A stretch of DNA of 64,000 bases from Bacillus sp. OxB-1 (GTDB lineage: Bacteria; Bacillota; Bacilli; Bacillales_A; Planococcaceae), in NCBI RefSeq assembly GCF_000829195.1, contig NZ_AP013294.1, positions 2,739,001 through 2,803,000 on the forward strand. The letters run 5' to 3'. Each line of letters opens with the position of its first letter. Positions within the stretch are counted from its first letter, which is position 1. The notes beneath the pieces are model-generated. The model was not told where the DNA came from and did no database searches. It saw nothing but the letters and a program-made list of their open reading frames with translations. A program made the position numbers and the translations under genes. Shown piece after piece: positions 51,139-59,272 of the stretch.

Positions 51139-52122
51139 TTAAAATTCCGCAAGTTCCCTTGCCGCTTTTTCGACTTTATCGGGATTGACCATGAAGAATT
51201 TCTCCATCGTCGGTGCATACGGCATGGCCGGAATGTCCGGACCGGCTAACCGTTTGATCGGCGCATCGAGTTCGAACAGGCAGTTTTCTGCAATGATAGC
51301 CGACACTTCACTCAAGACGCTGCCTTCCAGATTGTCTTCTGTCACAAGCAGCACTTTCCCTGTCTTGGACGCCGCTTCGATGATCGCTTCTTTATCAAGC
51401 GGATAAATGGTGCGTAAATCGAGGATATGCGCGGAAATGCCATCTTCCGCCAACCGCTCTGCCGCCTGCAATGCAAAATGCACGCATAATCCGTACGTAA
51501 TAATCGTAATATCGTCGCCTTCGCGTTTGACATCCGCTTTGCCGATCGGCAGGACGTACTCCTCATCCGGGACTTCCCCTTTGATGAGACGGTAGGCGCG
51601 TTTATGTTCAAAGAACAGCACTGGATCGTCATCACGGATGGCGGCTTTCAACAAACCTTTCGCGTCGAATGGCGTCGAAGGAATGACGATTTTCAACCCC
51701 GGCGTGCTCGCGAACATCGATTCCACCGATTGTGAATGATACAGGGCACCATGGATACCGCCGCCGAAAGGAGCTCGGAAGACGATCGGACAAGACCAGT
51801 CATTATTTGACCGATATCGGATTTTGGCCGCTTCGGAAACGATTTGATTGACTGCTGGCATGATGAAATCCGCAAACTGCATTTCGGCGATCGGACGCAT
51901 GCCGTACATTGCTGCCCCGATCCCGACTCCCGCGATGGCCGACTCCGCCAAAGGAGTATCGAGAGCGCGATATTCGCCGAATTGATCATAGAGCCCGGTC
52001 GTCGCTTTGAAGACGCCGCCTTTCCGCCCCACGTCTTCTCCGAGAACGAAGACATTTTCATCCCGTTCCATCTCTTCTTTCATCGCCAACGTGATGGCAT
52101 CGATATAAGATAATACGGCCAT
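51139..52122 (-). CDS. bkdAB: Branched-chain 2-oxoacid dehydrogenase E1 beta subunit
   Basis: A 327-residue transketolase-like beta subunit: VFVLGEDVGRKGGVFKAT, DTPLAESAIAGVGIGAAM (conserved Glu near TPP), FRAPFGGGIHGALYHSQS, and a C-terminal transketolase domain with LRTIYPLDKEAI. The start overlaps the bkdAA stop (TAATG). Together with the alpha subunit it decarboxylates the keto acids of Val, Leu and Ile. Confidence 0.92.
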   Translation of the reverse strand: MAVLSYIDAITLAMKEEMERDENVFVLGEDVGRKGGVFKATTGLYDQFGEYRALDTPLAESAIAGVGIGAAMYGMRPIAEMQFADFIMPAVNQIVSEAAKIRYRSNNDWSCPIVFRAPFGGGIHGALYHSQSVESMFASTPGLKIVIPSTPFDAKGLLKAAIRDDDPVLFFEHKRAYRLIKGEVPDEEYVLPIGKADVKREGDDITIITYGLCVHFALQAAERLAEDGISAHILDLRTIYPLDKEAIIEAASKTGKVLLVTEDNLEGSVLSEVSAIIAENCLFELDAPIKRLAGPDIPAMPYAPTMEKFFMVNPDKVEKAARELAEF

Positions 52123-53129
52123 TATTCGTCTCCCCCTTCCTCGGCATACACATGGAGAAGCGCATCCTCGGGCGCGGCATATGGTGCGTTTTCCGCGTAG
52201 TCCGTCGCTTCATTCACCGTTTTCATGATCTCTTCATCGATTTCCTGTTCCAGTTCATCTGAGAGGACACCCGCCTCTTTCAAATAGGACGCGAATTTCG
52301 GGATTGGATCCAGTTTCCGCTCTTCCGCCAATTCTTCAGCATCCCGGTACAGTCGATGATCGTCATCCGATGAGTGGGCGGTCAGACGATAGCAAACCGC
52401 TTCCACAAGACTCGGCCCTTTCCCGCTCCGTGCCCGGTCTGCCGCTTCCTTGACGACTTTATACACTTCAAGCGGATCGGTTCCATCGACAGTGACTCCC
52501 GGCATGCCATAGGCGACGGCCCGGTCCGCAACATGTTCGCAAGCAAGCTGTTTTTCCACCGGAACGGAGATCGCATATTTATTGTTCTCCACCATGACGA
52601 CCGTCGGCAGCTTATGGACGCCCGCAAAGTTCATTCCTTCATGGAAATCCCCTTGGTTAGATGAACCTTCCCCAAGCGTCACAAACGTGATGAAGTCTTC
52701 CTCTTTCATTTTTGCCGCAAGCGCCACACCAACCGCGTGCGGTAGTTGCGTTGTAACAGGAGAAGATCCCGTCAAAATCCGGTTTTTCCGTTGCCCGAAA
52801 TGGCCGGGCATCTGGCGTCCACCCGAGTTCGGGTCCTCTGCTTTGGCGAATGCGGACAGCATCAGCTCTTGCGGCGTCATGCCGAAATGGAGGACGACCC
52901 CCATATCCCGGTAATACGGCGCAATCCAGTCTTTTTTCTCGTCCAAGGCAAATGCTGCCCCTACTTGTGCCGCTTCTTGACCTTGACAGGAGATGACGAA
53001 CGGGATCTTTCCGGCGCGGTTCAACAGCCACATCCGTTCGTCCAAGCGTCTTGCCGTCACCATCGTCTTATATATTTGGAGCGCTTCTTCATTCGTCAAA
53101 CCAAGCTCTTCATGACGTGTCTTTGCCAT
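52122..53129 (-). CDS. bkdAA: Branched-chain 2-oxoacid dehydrogenase E1 alpha subunit
   Basis: A 335-residue TPP-binding alpha subunit. The TPP motif reads GEGSSNQGDFHEGMNFAGVH ... VENN (Glu for Asp of GDG, as in other Bacillus BkdAA). The phospho-loop region is YRLTAHSSDDDHRLYR. RMPGHFG and GSSPVTTQLPHAVGVALA are also visible. It lies between lpdV and bkdAB in the operon. Confidence 0.92.
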   Translation of the reverse strand: MAKTRHEELGLTNEEALQIYKTMVTARRLDERMWLLNRAGKIPFVISCQGQEAAQVGAAFALDEKKDWIAPYYRDMGVVLHFGMTPQELMLSAFAKAEDPNSGGRQMPGHFGQRKNRILTGSSPVTTQLPHAVGVALAAKMKEEDFITFVTLGEGSSNQGDFHEGMNFAGVHKLPTVVMVENNKYAISVPVEKQLACEHVADRAVAYGMPGVTVDGTDPLEVYKVVKEAADRARSGKGPSLVEAVCYRLTAHSSDDDHRLYRDAEELAEERKLDPIPKFASYLKEAGVLSDELEQEIDEEIMKTVNEATDYAENAPYAAPEDALLHVYAEEGGDE

Positions 53130-53195
53130 TGTAACTCCCCCTATCGGTTACGTGTTTCCGGGTCCGTTCTGTCAAATGGTCCAGGACCGCGTAAT

Positions 53196-54623
53196 TTACA
53201 TATGAATTGCCAAGCCATCCACTGCCAGGGCAGCTTCCCCCATCACTTCCGACAGGGAAGGGTGCGGATGGATTGTGGAAGCGACTTCCCATGGCGTCGC
53301 ATCGAGCACCATTGCCAAGCCCGCTTCGGAAATCAAATCAGTGACGTGTGAACCGATCATATGGATTCCCAAAATATCATTGGAGGACTGATCGGCAACA
53401 ATCTTTACGAATCCGTCCGCATTGCCATTGACAAGCGCTTTGCCGATTGCCATGAACGGGAATTTTCCGACCTTGACATCGAATCCGCGTTCCCTCGCCT
53501 GCTTCTCCGTCAATCCGACGCTGGACGCTTCGGGACTGGAATAGATGCAGCGGGAGATTTTCGTATAATCGAACGGCTCCCGCTGCAATCCAGCGATATG
53601 TTCGATTGCTGCAATCCCTTCATGGGAGGCGACATGCGCCAGCTGAAGACCGCCGATGACATCCCCGATTGCGTAAATATGACTTTCTTTCGTTTGGAAA
53701 GTCGGCTTTGTCCGGATCGTTCCATTTTCGATTTCAATCTCGGTATTCTCGATTCCGATACCTTCGACATTCGCTTGACGGCCGACCGACACGAGCATTT
53801 TCTCGGCGTTGTATTCGACCTGCTCACCGTTAACTTCCGCAGTAATCGACACCGTTTCCTCCGATTTGACGAGGGTTTCCGGCAGCACCTTGGCGTCCGT
53901 GACAAACCGGATGCCCTTTTGCCCTAGCAGCTTCCGCATTTCTTTGGAAATGTCTTCATCTTCCGTCGGGATAATGCGGTCCGCGTATTCCAAGACAGTC
54001 ACTTCCACTCCGAAATCATGGAGCATGGAAGCCCACTCGATGCCGATTACACCGCCTCCGACGATAAGCATCGACTTTGGAAGCGCTTCCATCGATAGAG
54101 CCCCATCTGATGACATGACCTGTTCTTCGTCGATTTCGAGTCCCGGCAACGTTTTCGGCCTGGATCCCGTCGCAATGACTAAATTCTTCAGCACGAGCAT
54201 TTCATTTTCTTCTCCGCTTTTCATTTCAACGGATATCGTTCCCGGCATCGGAGAGAAGATCGATGGACCGAGCATTCTTCCAAGCCCTTCATAAATGTCA
54301 ATTTTCCCTTTTTTCATCAATGCCTGTACGCCGTTATGCAGTTGCTTGACTATTTTTTCTTTCCGTTCCTGCACTTTTGCAAAATTAAGCGCAACGTCCG
54401 CAGTATCCACACCAAATTCGGCGGCCTTATTTTTGGCCATATCATATACTTCCGCGCTTTTCAGCAATGCTTTGCTCGGGATGCAACCTTTATGAAGACA
54501 CGTACCCCCAAGCTTCCCTTTTTCAACGAGCGCAGTTTTCAATCCTAACTGGGCTGCACGGATGGCTGCCACATAGCCCCCGGTACCGCCGCCCAAAATG
54601 ACGACGTCGTATTCTTGTGCCAT
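53196..54623 (-). CDS. lpdV: Dihydrolipoamide dehydrogenase (E3) of the Bkd complex
   Basis: A 475-residue flavoprotein: FAD motif VVILGGGTGGYVAAIRAAQLG, redox disulfide GGTCLHKGCIPSKALL, NAD motif IVGGGVIGIEWASMLHDFG, second FAD motif YAIGDVIGGLQLAHVASHEG and the C-terminal His-Glu dyad in IHPHPSLSEVMGEAAL. It reoxidises the E2 dihydrolipoyl group. ATG has TTAGGAGG upstream. It follows bcd after a hairpin-containing gap. Confidence 0.93.
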   Translation of the reverse strand: MAQEYDVVILGGGTGGYVAAIRAAQLGLKTALVEKGKLGGTCLHKGCIPSKALLKSAEVYDMAKNKAAEFGVDTADVALNFAKVQERKEKIVKQLHNGVQALMKKGKIDIYEGLGRMLGPSIFSPMPGTISVEMKSGEENEMLVLKNLVIATGSRPKTLPGLEIDEEQVMSSDGALSMEALPKSMLIVGGGVIGIEWASMLHDFGVEVTVLEYADRIIPTEDEDISKEMRKLLGQKGIRFVTDAKVLPETLVKSEETVSITAEVNGEQVEYNAEKMLVSVGRQANVEGIGIENTEIEIENGTIRTKPTFQTKESHIYAIGDVIGGLQLAHVASHEGIAAIEHIAGLQREPFDYTKISRCIYSSPEASSVGLTEKQARERGFDVKVGKFPFMAIGKALVNGNADGFVKIVADQSSNDILGIHMIGSHVTDLISEAGLAMVLDATPWEVASTIHPHPSLSEVMGEAALAVDGLAIHM

Positions 54624-54670
54624 ATCTATTGCCTCCTAATCTAGTAAATGAACTATTCAGCATAGGGTGA

Positions 54671-54701
54671 ATCGGTCGGAGCAGCAGTTGCTCCAACCGA
54701 T
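54671..54701 (-). other. Intercistronic hairpin between bcd and lpdV
   Basis: ATCGGTTGGAGC-AACTGCT-GCTCCGACCGAT has one mismatch and no T run after it. It may set mRNA stability or processing rather than termination. Confidence 0.55.
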
Positions 54702-54717
54702 ACCTCATTGGGCTGAT

Positions 54718-55815
54718 TTATCGTCTCGATAGGACGCTTTTCTCATTTTGCAAAAATTGGCTGCGAACTTTTGCGACACGCGCGATCCGTTCTTCCGCTA
54801 AGCGGTCTGCAGCGACGTAGGACGGGATGTTGTCCCGTTTTGAAATGGCAAAAATCTTTTCAATGGTGTCATAGATAGTTGCCACCCGTTTCAATGCCCG
54901 TTCCCGGTTATAGCCATCCAATTCATCAGCGACGTTGATGACGCCGCCGGAATTGATGACGTAGTCCGGTGCATAGACAATGCCCATTTCATGGAGTTGA
55001 TCTCCATGGGATGGATCTTTCAATTGGTTGTTCGCCGATCCCGCAATCACTTTCACTTTCAATTGCGGGATAGTGTCATCATTGATGACGGCCCCGAGTG
55101 CGCAAGGGGCGAAAATGTCCGCTTCCTGTGAATAGATCTCATCGATCCCGACTGCCGTTGCACCAAACGCCTCCACTGCCCGTTGGACCGCTTCTTCGTT
55201 AATATCGGTGACAATCAGTTTGGCGCCTTCTTCATGCAAATATTCGCATAATGAGTAAGCGACATTCCCGACACCTTGGACAGCAATCGTCTTTCCTGCC
55301 AGCGAATCATCGCCGAACGCTTCCTTGGCGGTTGCTTTCATGCCTTTGTATATACCGAAAGCCGTTACAGGGGAAGGGTTTCCGGATGAACCCGAATCCG
55401 CAGCGGATGTTCCCGTGACATAATCGGTTTCCAAATGGATCAAGTCCATATCCTCTTCCGTCGTCCCCACGTCTTCCGCGGTGATATAGCGGCCATTCAA
55501 CCCTTCGATATAGCGGCCGAACGCGCGGAACATTTCGTCGTTCTTATCGGTCCGCGGATCGCCGATGATGACGGTTTTCCCTCCGCCGAGATTGAGTCCC
55601 GCTGCGGCATTTTTATACGTCATTCCCCGCGCCAAGCGAAGAGCGTCTTCGATCGCCGCTTCTTCACTTTCATACGTCCACATGCGGGCGCCGCCAAGGG
55701 CAGGGCCGAGTGTCGTGTCATGGATTGCAATGATCGCTTTGAGACCGGACGTTTTGTCCTGGCAGATCACCAATTGTTCGTAGTCATGTTCTTCTAATTT
55801 TTTGAAGATTTCCAA
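54718..55815 (-). CDS. bcd: Leucine (branched-chain amino acid) dehydrogenase
   Basis: A 365-residue enzyme of the Glu/Leu/Phe/Val dehydrogenase family. Catalytic lysines lie in [20 protein letters not shown] and in [19 protein letters not shown]. The NAD-binding domain has [16 protein letters not shown]. It deaminates Leu, Ile and Val to the keto acids used by the Bkd complex. The start is TTG at 55815 with GAGGAGG 7 bases upstream. It is the first gene of the operon; B. subtilis has ptb before and buk after it, but both are absent here. Confidence 0.93.
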   Translation of the reverse strand: MEIFKKLEEHDYEQLVICQDKTSGLKAIIAIHDTTLGPALGGARMWTYESEEAAIEDALRLARGMTYKNAAAGLNLGGGKTVIIGDPRTDKNDEMFRAFGRYIEGLNGRYITAEDVGTTEEDMDLIHLETDYVTGTSAADSGSSGNPSPVTAFGIYKGMKATAKEAFGDDSLAGKTIAVQGVGNVAYSLCEYLHEEGAKLIVTDINEEAVQRAVEAFGATAVGIDEIYSQEADIFAPCALGAVINDDTIPQLKVKVIAGSANNQLKDPSHGDQLHEMGIVYAPDYVINSGGVINVADELDGYNRERALKRVATIYDTIEKIFAISKRDNIPSYVAADRLAEERIARVAKVRSQFLQNEKSVLSRR

Positions 55816-55888
55816 TGCAATTCCTCCTCATAATATAAGTCCGTTTATAAGTATATAGGAAATGACAGGTACGTTGGTAGTTCTCAAT

Positions 55889-57931
55889 TCAGATCAAGTC
55901 ATATTTCTCCAATTTGTAGTAAAGGGAACGTAGCGAAATGCCGAGCCGGTTTGCTGTCAACGACTTGTTTCCGCCATTTTCCTTGAGCGCCGTATCAAGA
56001 ATTGTTTTTTCATAATCCTCCATGATCGATGCAAGCGTATTCGTCTCCAGCAGGGTCGATTCTAACTCTTTATTTCCCCTGGATGAAAGCGATTTAACCA
56101 CATTTCCCAGTCCGATGACCGATTCGCCCGGCTCCATATAGATCATCGCCCGACTGAGCACATTCTCCAATTCCCGCACGTTTCCCGGCCAATCATGCTG
56201 CTGCAAATGCTTCATCGCTTCCTCTGTAATTTCGCCGATATTCATGCCCAGCTCCCGATTCAGCTTTTCCAAGACCCGCCCGGCAATTTCGGGGATATCC
56301 GATTTCCTTGTGCGCAACGGAGGGACATGTATCGCAATCCGGTTGAGCGGGTAATACAACTCTTCAAGTAACTCACCCTGCTGCATCGCTTTTTCCAAGT
56401 TCCGCGAACTGGCCGTTATGATCCGAACATCGTACTGGACCGGTTCGGTACCCCCTTTTCTCGTAACGGCCCCCTCTGTGACGAAAGTGGCCAATTTCTG
56501 TTGAATTAAAAGCGGCAACTCCGCAACTTCGTCTAAAAATAACGTTCCGTTTTCCGCTTCGCCGATCAAGCCTTTCGTCACTTCCCATTTTCCCAAGCCG
56601 CTCAGTTCCTCTTGGCCGAAAATTTCCGCTTCCAACCGGGACGAATGGATCGCGGAACAGTTCACTCGTATGAATTTATTCGGTTTCCGTTCGCTGCCAC
56701 TATGAATGGCATGGGCAAACAGCTCTTTTCCGGTACCGACTTCCCCACGCAGCAGAACCGGCAAGGACGACTTGGCGGCAAGCTTCGCCAGTTCCACGGA
56801 AATCTCCAATTCATGCGAACTTCCGTAAATATCATCGAATGTGTATGTTTCTTCCAATTTACGAATAATGGTGCGGGCCTCTGCCAGTTCATTCATCAAG
56901 CTGCGCATCTCCGTTATGTCGTGAATGACGCCGACACTGCCCTTCACTTCCTGGTCTACTATTATCGGAGCGACATTGACGATGACATCCCGGCTATTCT
57001 CGCCGATCCTCATACTGACGCCACGGATCGGTTTTTTGGTTTGCAGCACCTTCATATGGATGCTTTCCCCTTCGATGATATCCTCGGATGCCGGCTTCCC
57101 GATGATTTCCTCCTCCGTCAGCCCCGTAATCCTCGTATACGCCGGATTGATGAGAATGCCGTTCCCATGCTCGTCAACGACCGAAATCGCATCATCGCTC
57201 GAATGGATGATTGCTTCGAGCATCGTTTTCATTTCATTGAGACCGGTCACTTCTTCGGCAAGTGCCACGACTTCCGAAATATCCTTGAATACGGCGAAAG
57301 CACCCACTTTATCTCCCGTATTGTTGAATAACGGATAGCGGGAGGTGACGATCTTCAATCCGTTGCCAAGGACCAGTTCCCGATTCATCTCGGCTTTGCC
57401 ACTTTCATAGACAGCGAGCAGATTGGACATGGGAATCACTTCGTTAATCGGTCTCCCAACAGCATCCTCGATTCGAATCCCCGTCATTTTGGAAGCGCTT
57501 TTATTAATGAAGTCGATTTGGCCGTTGGAACTGATGCCGATCATTCCTTCTTCGATCGAATCAAAGACCATCTGCTGCTTATGCATTTCCCCGCGGATCC
57601 GCTTTATGTATGTATTGTTCTCTTGGAGCAATTGGACGAGCAGATTGGCAACAGACCCCGGGATGATGACTGAATGGTCCTGCCTGGCTTCAATCAGTTG
57701 GGGAAAGATCGATTCGTCCCCCGTCACATCAAAGATGATGTGGACATCATCTGTGAGGAATGACCGCCAATCCGTTCCGTAGGGGATGCCCAATTCCTGC
57801 GCACGCCGTATCCCGGGTGCCTCGTTGTTTGTATCGACAATTGCAATTACATTCATGGATTCATGGTGTATGAGAAGGTTCAGCAGGACGGATCCCCCTT
57901 CCCCTGCTCCTACTATCAAAACGTTTTGCAA
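55889..57931 (-). CDS. bkdR: BkdR-like regulator: Rossmann-like + PAS + AAA+ + Fis HTH, with degenerate sigma-54 contact and arginine fingers
   Basis: A 680-residue protein. Residues 1-105 look like a nucleotide-binding Rossmann domain (VLIVGAGEGGSVLL). Two PAS domains follow (about 118-220 and 235-340), then an AAA+ domain (about 365-600) and a Fis-type HTH (NGGNKSLTANRLGISLRSLY). Walker A (GEVGTGKE, 395-402) and Walker B (LFLDEV, about 464-469) are intact. The GAFTGA loop is replaced by LSGLGKWEVTKG (about 443-454). The arginine-finger segment FRxDLYYRLN reads LLEELYYPLN (about 521-530). The position and domain order are those of BkdR, but sigma-54 activation looks lost. TTG start with AAGGGGG upstream. 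Confidence 0.85.
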   Translation of the reverse strand: MQNVLIVGAGEGGSVLLNLLIHHESMNVIAIVDTNNEAPGIRRAQELGIPYGTDWRSFLTDDVHIIFDVTGDESIFPQLIEARQDHSVIIPGSVANLLVQLLQENNTYIKRIRGEMHKQQMVFDSIEEGMIGISSNGQIDFINKSASKMTGIRIEDAVGRPINEVIPMSNLLAVYESGKAEMNRELVLGNGLKIVTSRYPLFNNTGDKVGAFAVFKDISEVVALAEEVTGLNEMKTMLEAIIHSSDDAISVVDEHGNGILINPAYTRITGLTEEEIIGKPASEDIIEGESIHMKVLQTKKPIRGVSMRIGENSRDVIVNVAPIIVDQEVKGSVGVIHDITEMRSLMNELAEARTIIRKLEETYTFDDIYGSSHELEISVELAKLAAKSSLPVLLRGEVGTGKELFAHAIHSGSERKPNKFIRVNCSAIHSSRLEAEIFGQEELSGLGKWEVTKGLIGEAENGTLFLDEVAELPLLIQQKLATFVTEGAVTRKGGTEPVQYDVRIITASSRNLEKAMQQGELLEELYYPLNRIAIHVPPLRTRKSDIPEIAGRVLEKLNRELGMNIGEITEEAMKHLQQHDWPGNVRELENVLSRAMIYMEPGESVIGLGNVVKSLSSRGNKELESTLLETNTLASIMEDYEKTILDTALKENGGNKSLTANRLGISLRSLYYKLEKYDLI

Positions 57932-57983
57932 GGAAATTCAAGCCCCCTTCGGATAACTTGCAATCTTTTGCAATTATAAGTTC

Positions 57984-58012
57984 ATCATACACGATTCCAC
58001 TGCCCTTGACAA
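57984..58012 (-). promoter_or_regulatory. Sigma-A-type promoter of bkdR
   Basis: On the minus strand, TTGTCA (58012-58007) and TATGAT (57989-57984) are separated by 17 bases, about 53 bases upstream of the bkdR start. Confidence 0.75.
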
Positions 58013-58291
58013 TTAAATTCATCTCGTCACATATATTTAAATGTTACGAACCGGGATAATGGCTTTTTTGCGGAAAGGGTACGCACTTCTTACAACGCAG
58101 GCGATGAAAGCAAACGATATTCACCTCCTCAATGAAGAGGTGGGAAGCGTTGAGGAATGAAGATAAAAGACCTGCAACTAAATTCATTTTGAGTTATAGT
58201 GGAAGTAAGTTTAGATAGGAGAACCGCAGAAAGAGTCTTCCGTGACTTGATTTAGTCCGGCTCTTTCTCTTTTTGGAGGGGTTATTGAGAC
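58013..58291 (+). other. Leader region of yqzF with two hairpins
   Basis: No gene seen. It holds CACCTCCTCAATGAAGAGGTG (about 58124-58145) and an attenuator-like stem AGAAAGAG ... CTCTTTCTC followed by TTTTTGG (about 58226-58276), which ends about 15 bases before yqzF. The second hairpin could terminate transcripts before the gene. Confidence 0.45.
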
Positions 58292-58528
58292 ATGGCGCGC
58301 CTAATGGCTTTTATCGTTCTGCTGATTCCTGGCCTGATTGCAGCCTGGGGCATCAAATTGATGAGGGATGCATTGTTCGGCATTTTGTATTCTCCGATTC
58401 CGTTCGGATGGTTGCAGTTTTTGATCGGTCTCCTCATGATGGCTGGAGGAATCGGCTTCTTTGCAGGTTTCCTTTTGCGTCGGGATCGGCGGACAGGCCG
58501 AGTTCAAGAGCGTTTTAAACAAAAATGA
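58292..58528 (+). CDS. yqzF: DUF2627 small membrane protein (YqzF-like)
   Basis: A 78-residue protein with two membrane helices (about residues 5-25 and 40-62) and a basic tail (RRDRRTGRVQERFKQK). The family (DUF2627) is found in this position, between the bkd and spo0A regions, in Bacillus. ATG at 58292 has GGAGGGG 13 bases upstream. Function not established. Confidence 0.85.
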   Translation: MARLMAFIVLLIPGLIAAWGIKLMRDALFGILYSPIPFGWLQFLIGLLMMAGGIGFFAGFLLRRDRRTGRVQERFKQK

Positions 58529-58565
58529 AAGAACCTGGACGAGCACATTCGTCTAGGTTCTTTTT
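58528..58565. terminator. Bidirectional terminator between yqzF and gdpD
   Basis: AAAGAACCTGGACGA ... TCGTCTAGGTTCTTTTT: a 14-bp stem with one mismatch, A run on the left and T run on the right. It serves both converging genes and overlaps the 3' end of gdpD. Confidence 0.8.
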
Positions 58566-59272
58566 CGATTGGTAAAACGTTTAGGAAAATCGGTGATCCA
58601 TCCCCCGATATAGGAAGGCGGCTGGAATGTCATCGGCTCGTTCCCCGTCACACCATAGATGCGGAGCACTTTCCCGGTGGCCTTCAATTCCCCAAGATAA
58701 GGCTCTTTTAAAAGCCGTTTATGCAGATGGAAACCATCCGCACAATGGTACCGGTCCAAATGTGCCCAGTCGACCCCTTTTTTTCGCAGCAAGTAGGCTG
58801 TCTCCATCTTCGGATCCAACTGTTTCACCTTTTCCAATACAGCATAGTCAAAGGACGAAATATGGACATGGTCCAATATGGACAGGTGGGACAGAATGCG
58901 GGCGATTGAATCGGGCCTTTCCGATACTGTCTCTTTCAGCTCCACATTGAGGACCAGGCTCCGTTGATGGCAAAACGTCACGGTTTCCAACAACGTCGGA
59001 ATCGGATGCCCCATAAATACCCGCAAAAAACGCTTCCCGACCCGGAGCGCTGCCACTTCCACACCGGTTATCGAAGACACCCTCCTCCGGATTCCAGCAA
59101 CTCTTGCAAAATCGGGGTCATGGATGACAATTGGAATCCCGTCCTCCGTTATTTGGACGTCCAATTCAATTCCATCGGCTCCGTCTTCATACGCCTTTTC
59201 AAAAGCAGCCATCGTGTTTTCAAACCGCGCACCGGATGCTCCGCGATGCGCTAAAATAAGAGGATTAGACAT
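58553..59272 (-). CDS. Glycerophosphodiester phosphodiesterase (YqiK-like)
   Basis: A 239-residue GDPD TIM-barrel enzyme. Catalytic and metal residues are visible: LAHRGASGARFENTMAAF (His, Glu), GIELDVQITEDG (Glu, Asp), IVIHD (His) and LNVELKE. It hydrolyses glycerophosphodiesters to glycerol-3-phosphate and an alcohol. There is no signal peptide, so it is cytoplasmic. ATG at 59272 overlaps the DUF342 gene stop. Confidence 0.9.
   Translation of the reverse strand: MSNPLILAHRGASGARFENTMAAFEKAYEDGADGIELDVQITEDGIPIVIHDPDFARVAGIRRRVSSITGVEVAALRVGKRFLRVFMGHPIPTLLETVTFCHQRSLVLNVELKETVSERPDSIARILSHLSILDHVHISSFDYAVLEKVKQLDPKMETAYLLRKKGVDWAHLDRYHCADGFHLHKRLLKEPYLGELKATGKVLRIYGVTGNEPMTFQPPSYIGGWITDFPKRFTNRKRT

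Noticed and set aside
55816-55888. Sigma-54 (-24/-12) promoter for the bkd operon
   Set aside because: No TGGC-N8-TTGC-like pair could be found on the minus strand in the short gap upstream of bcd; its promoter remains unassigned.
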